Positions 62,079 to 64,000 of a stretch of DNA of 64,000 nucleotides are shown here, piece after piece. The position numbers and the translations under genes are program-made. How positions within the stretch are numbered: the first letter of the stretch is position 1; each line of letters starts with the position of its first letter. The stretch lies in the NCBI GenBank assembly GCA_964449465.1, contig CAYVBK010000005.1, positions 1 to 64,000 of the forward strand, read 5' to 3'. The stretch comes from CAYRXM01 sp964449465 (GTDB lineage: Bacteria > Chloroflexota > Anaerolineae > JAFGEY01). The notes beneath the pieces were generated by a model. That model did not search any database, had not been told where the DNA came from, and was given only the letters and a program-made list of their open reading frames with translations.

Positions 62079-64000
62079 CTATTCCTGATCTGGCTCAACC
62101 ATGTCGCTGCCCATACGCACCTCGACCTCATCCAGGTTAAAAGCAGAGCGAATCTCTTGGGCCGCCGTGCGCAGCACCACATTGACATCCAACGTAGCCC
62201 GGACGCGCGAGGCGATTTCACTGCGCAACTGCTCAAACGCCGCGCTGCGTTGTGTATCCTGGTACAGCCTGGCGCTGTCCAATGCCTGATTTAACTGATC
62301 GGTAAACGTCTGAATCAACTCGATCTCGGCATCGGTCCAGGACGATTCGGGCGGCTTGAGTGCATCAATCACGCCGATCACCCGGCCACGCACCTTGATC
62401 GGAATACCCACCGACCGACCTGATCGCGTCATCTCGCCTGTGCCAAGCACCTGAGCCATCTGCGGCCGCCACATATCTCCGACCGGCAACAAGCCGCTCT
62501 GATTGCGCACAAAACCGGCGCCAGGCTGCAAGGCAATCAACTGCCGCCAGGCATCCTGGGTCGACTGGGCAAAGGCCCGTTGCTGCGCATCTATGGCATC
62601 CTGGGCCTGCTGCACCAGGCGAGCATTGGCCAGAGCCAGAGCCACCTGATCGGCCATCGTCTCCAAAACGGCCAGGCTATCCGAATCGAACGCCCCCATA
62701 TGCTCGCTCTGCACCGTTAGCGCGCCAATCGTTTGCCCGCGCGCCTTGAGCGGCAAGGCTGCCTCAGATCGTGTATCGGGCAGTTCGGGCGCAGCAAGTC
62801 GGGCAGCATCCTGATCGGCCTGCATAGCAATACGCGCCTGCCCGCTCAAAATGCTGGTGCCGATCATGCCCTCGCCCACCCGAATGCGATGCCCGCGAGA
62901 CAGCATTGCCCGGCCGGCCGGCCCTGTTCCGGCGCGCAAAACCGCCCACTGCCCCGCTTCATCCAGCAAGAACAGCCCCACATAATAAAAATTAAACCGC
63001 TCCCGAATCAGATCGACCACCTGCCGGATCAACTGCTCCACATTCAAGATCGAGGCCACTGCCCGTGCCACCTCAGACGAGGCCGCCATATATTCGGACC
63101 TTTTTTGCAGGGCGCGGGTTCGCTCCGACACCCGCTCTTCCAATGTGCCGATCAAGCCGCGCAATTGGGCTGTCATATAATTAAAATCCTGAGCCAACTG
63201 GCCCACTTCATCTTGCTGCCCGACATGGGCCACCCGCGTCATATCGCCTTGAGCGATCTGGCGCGCCGTTTCGGCCAGGTTGATCACCGGCAATGCCAGG
63301 CCGCGCGCAAAGAAAAATGACATCACACCGGCTGCCATCAGGCTGGCCAGAATCACTCCAATGTTGATCGCCATGACTCGAAAAGCATCTTGAAATGCCT
63401 CTGCTTGATCCTGCTCGGCCAGCAAAGCCACATCCAGCTCGGGAATCCAGCGAAAAGAACCGGCCACCCGCATCTGGCGATAATCATCATAGAAACCAAA
63501 CCCCTGAGCGCGATGTTCCAAGGCCATGTTCGCACCCACCGTATCCACCCTGGTCTGCCCTACTTGAAAGCCAGAGAATCGTGAACGAGTCAACAGCAAG
63601 CGATCTCGCCCCACCAAAAACGTCTCTCCTGTTTCGCCCAAACCGCTGCGCCGGACCATCATATCGGCAAGATGCGACACATTGGCCCGCCCGGCCAGCA
63701 AGCCGAGCAGCACTCCCTGCTGATTGTGGATTGGATGCACGGCCAGGACGGTCAGGTCATCAAAAGGTGGCAGAGCAGCCGAGGCATACAACAACGGATC
63801 ATACTGCCCCCATTGCACAAAAGGCTGACTGGCGTAATCCTGGCCTTGCAAATCGCCGGTAGACATGATCACCCCACCATCCAGGTTAATCAGAAAAAGC
63901 TCTTGAAACACCCGCCCTTGAAGCACATAGCGTTCCAACTGACCGCTCAATGCCCGCAAAAATGTGCCATACGTACCTGGGGTTTGAGTTGGATCGGTGC
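62079..64000 (-). CDS. Receptor-like protein (5' part beyond window): Cache, HAMP, two GAF, no output domain
   Basis: The frame stays open to the window edge, so the true start lies beyond 64000; at least 640 residues are visible. Cache-like sensor remnant (FLINLDGGVIMST, VLAVHPIHNQQGVLLGLLAG, GETGETFLVGRDRLLLT), membrane helix near 63290-63360 (GVILASLMAAGVMSFFFARG), HAMP (PVINLAETARQIAQGD), coiled coil, GAF, Trp linker TQDAWRQLI and second GAF. It ends with the shared tail ASRVRATLDVNVVLRTAAQE. Cache-HAMP-GAF order equals that of the two other large receptors. First visible gene of the sensory operon; 12 bp separate its TAG from the next ATG. Confidence 0.87.
   Translation of the reverse strand, partial: TDPTQTPGTYGTFLRALSGQLERYVLQGRVFQELFLINLDGGVIMSTGDLQGQDYASQPFVQWGQYDPLLYASAALPPFDDLTVLAVHPIHNQQGVLLGLLAGRANVSHLADMMVRRSGLGETGETFLVGRDRLLLTRSRFSGFQVGQTRVDTVGANMALEHRAQGFGFYDDYRQMRVAGSFRWIPELDVALLAEQDQAEAFQDAFRVMAINIGVILASLMAAGVMSFFFARGLALPVINLAETARQIAQGDMTRVAHVGQQDEVGQLAQDFNYMTAQLRGLIGTLEERVSERTRALQKRSEYMAASSEVARAVASILNVEQLIRQVVDLIRERFNFYYVGLFLLDEAGQWAVLRAGTGPAGRAMLSRGHRIRVGEGMIGTSILSGQARIAMQADQDAARLAAPELPDTRSEAALPLKARGQTIGALTVQSEHMGAFDSDSLAVLETMADQVALALANARLVQQAQDAIDAQQRAFAQSTQDAWRQLIALQPGAGFVRNQSGLLPVGDMWRPQMAQVLGTGEMTRSGRSVGIPIKVRGRVIGVIDALKPPESSWTDAEIELIQTFTDQLNQALDSARLYQDTQRSAAFEQLRSEIASRVRATLDVNVVLRTAAQEIRSAFNLDEVEVRMGSDMVEPDQE

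Overview
The window most likely comes from a Chloroflexota bacterium (Anaerolineae- or Caldilineae-like). This is inferred from four things: multi-GAF sensor proteins, secreted proteins ending in FLPL(I/V)xK, TadE-anchored Pro/Thr-rich surface proteins, and an Ile-type T-box before a divergent IleRS. It is a scaffold: two 100-N gaps (3833-3932 and 23808-23907) sit inside tandem repeats whose copy number was not resolved. Intergenic DNA is rich in short palindromes. I saw no tRNA, rRNA, CRISPR array or transposase gene.

Layout. (1) 1-10481: a 55-bp hairpin repeat array, then a tightly packed operon of an Eco57I-type DNA methyltransferase (carrying an in-frame 72-bp repeat array), an MFS transporter and an Lhr-type helicase. 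(2) 10482-20891: a receiver-roadblock regulator, a Ldh_2-type dehydrogenase translationally coupled to a hybrid histidine kinase, a lactonase-fold beta-propeller protein, and a NarL-type two-component pair. (3) 20892-31093: a small repeat element, a receiver-only protein, an ECF sigma factor, a DUF5667-like membrane protein and a cell-surface cluster (TadE/TadG proteins, an Asp-box protein, a CAP-domain protein). Two promoters here share the same direct-repeat box. (4) 31372-38000: a serine hydrolase with TPR tail, a carbon-nitrogen hydrolase and a large secreted beta-helix protein. (5) 37978-42488: a consensus promoter, an Ile T-box leader, an AlaX-like editing protein and IleRS. (6) 42489-45611: three hairpins, then a 7TM histidine kinase and a TPR/SH3-like protein. 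(7) 45616-64000, minus strand: a DMT transporter preceded by a long sensory operon.

The sensory operon is the most unusual part. Transcribed right to left it holds five consecutive receptor-like proteins (Cache/HAMP/GAF, 7TM-like/GAF, or a LacI-type ligand-binding domain plus PAS/GAF) that have no kinase, cyclase, methyl-accepting or DNA-binding output. They are followed by a single histidine kinase with a degenerate receiver, and then by a PLP-dependent threonine-synthase-like enzyme fused to an apparently intact receiver domain. All gaps are 29 bp or less, or overlap. The five receptors end in the same short GAF-like tail and share a linker with an invariant Trp that also occurs in the kinase. 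My inference is a multi-receptor array that funnels signals into one kinase, which may control a metabolic enzyme directly through its fused receiver.
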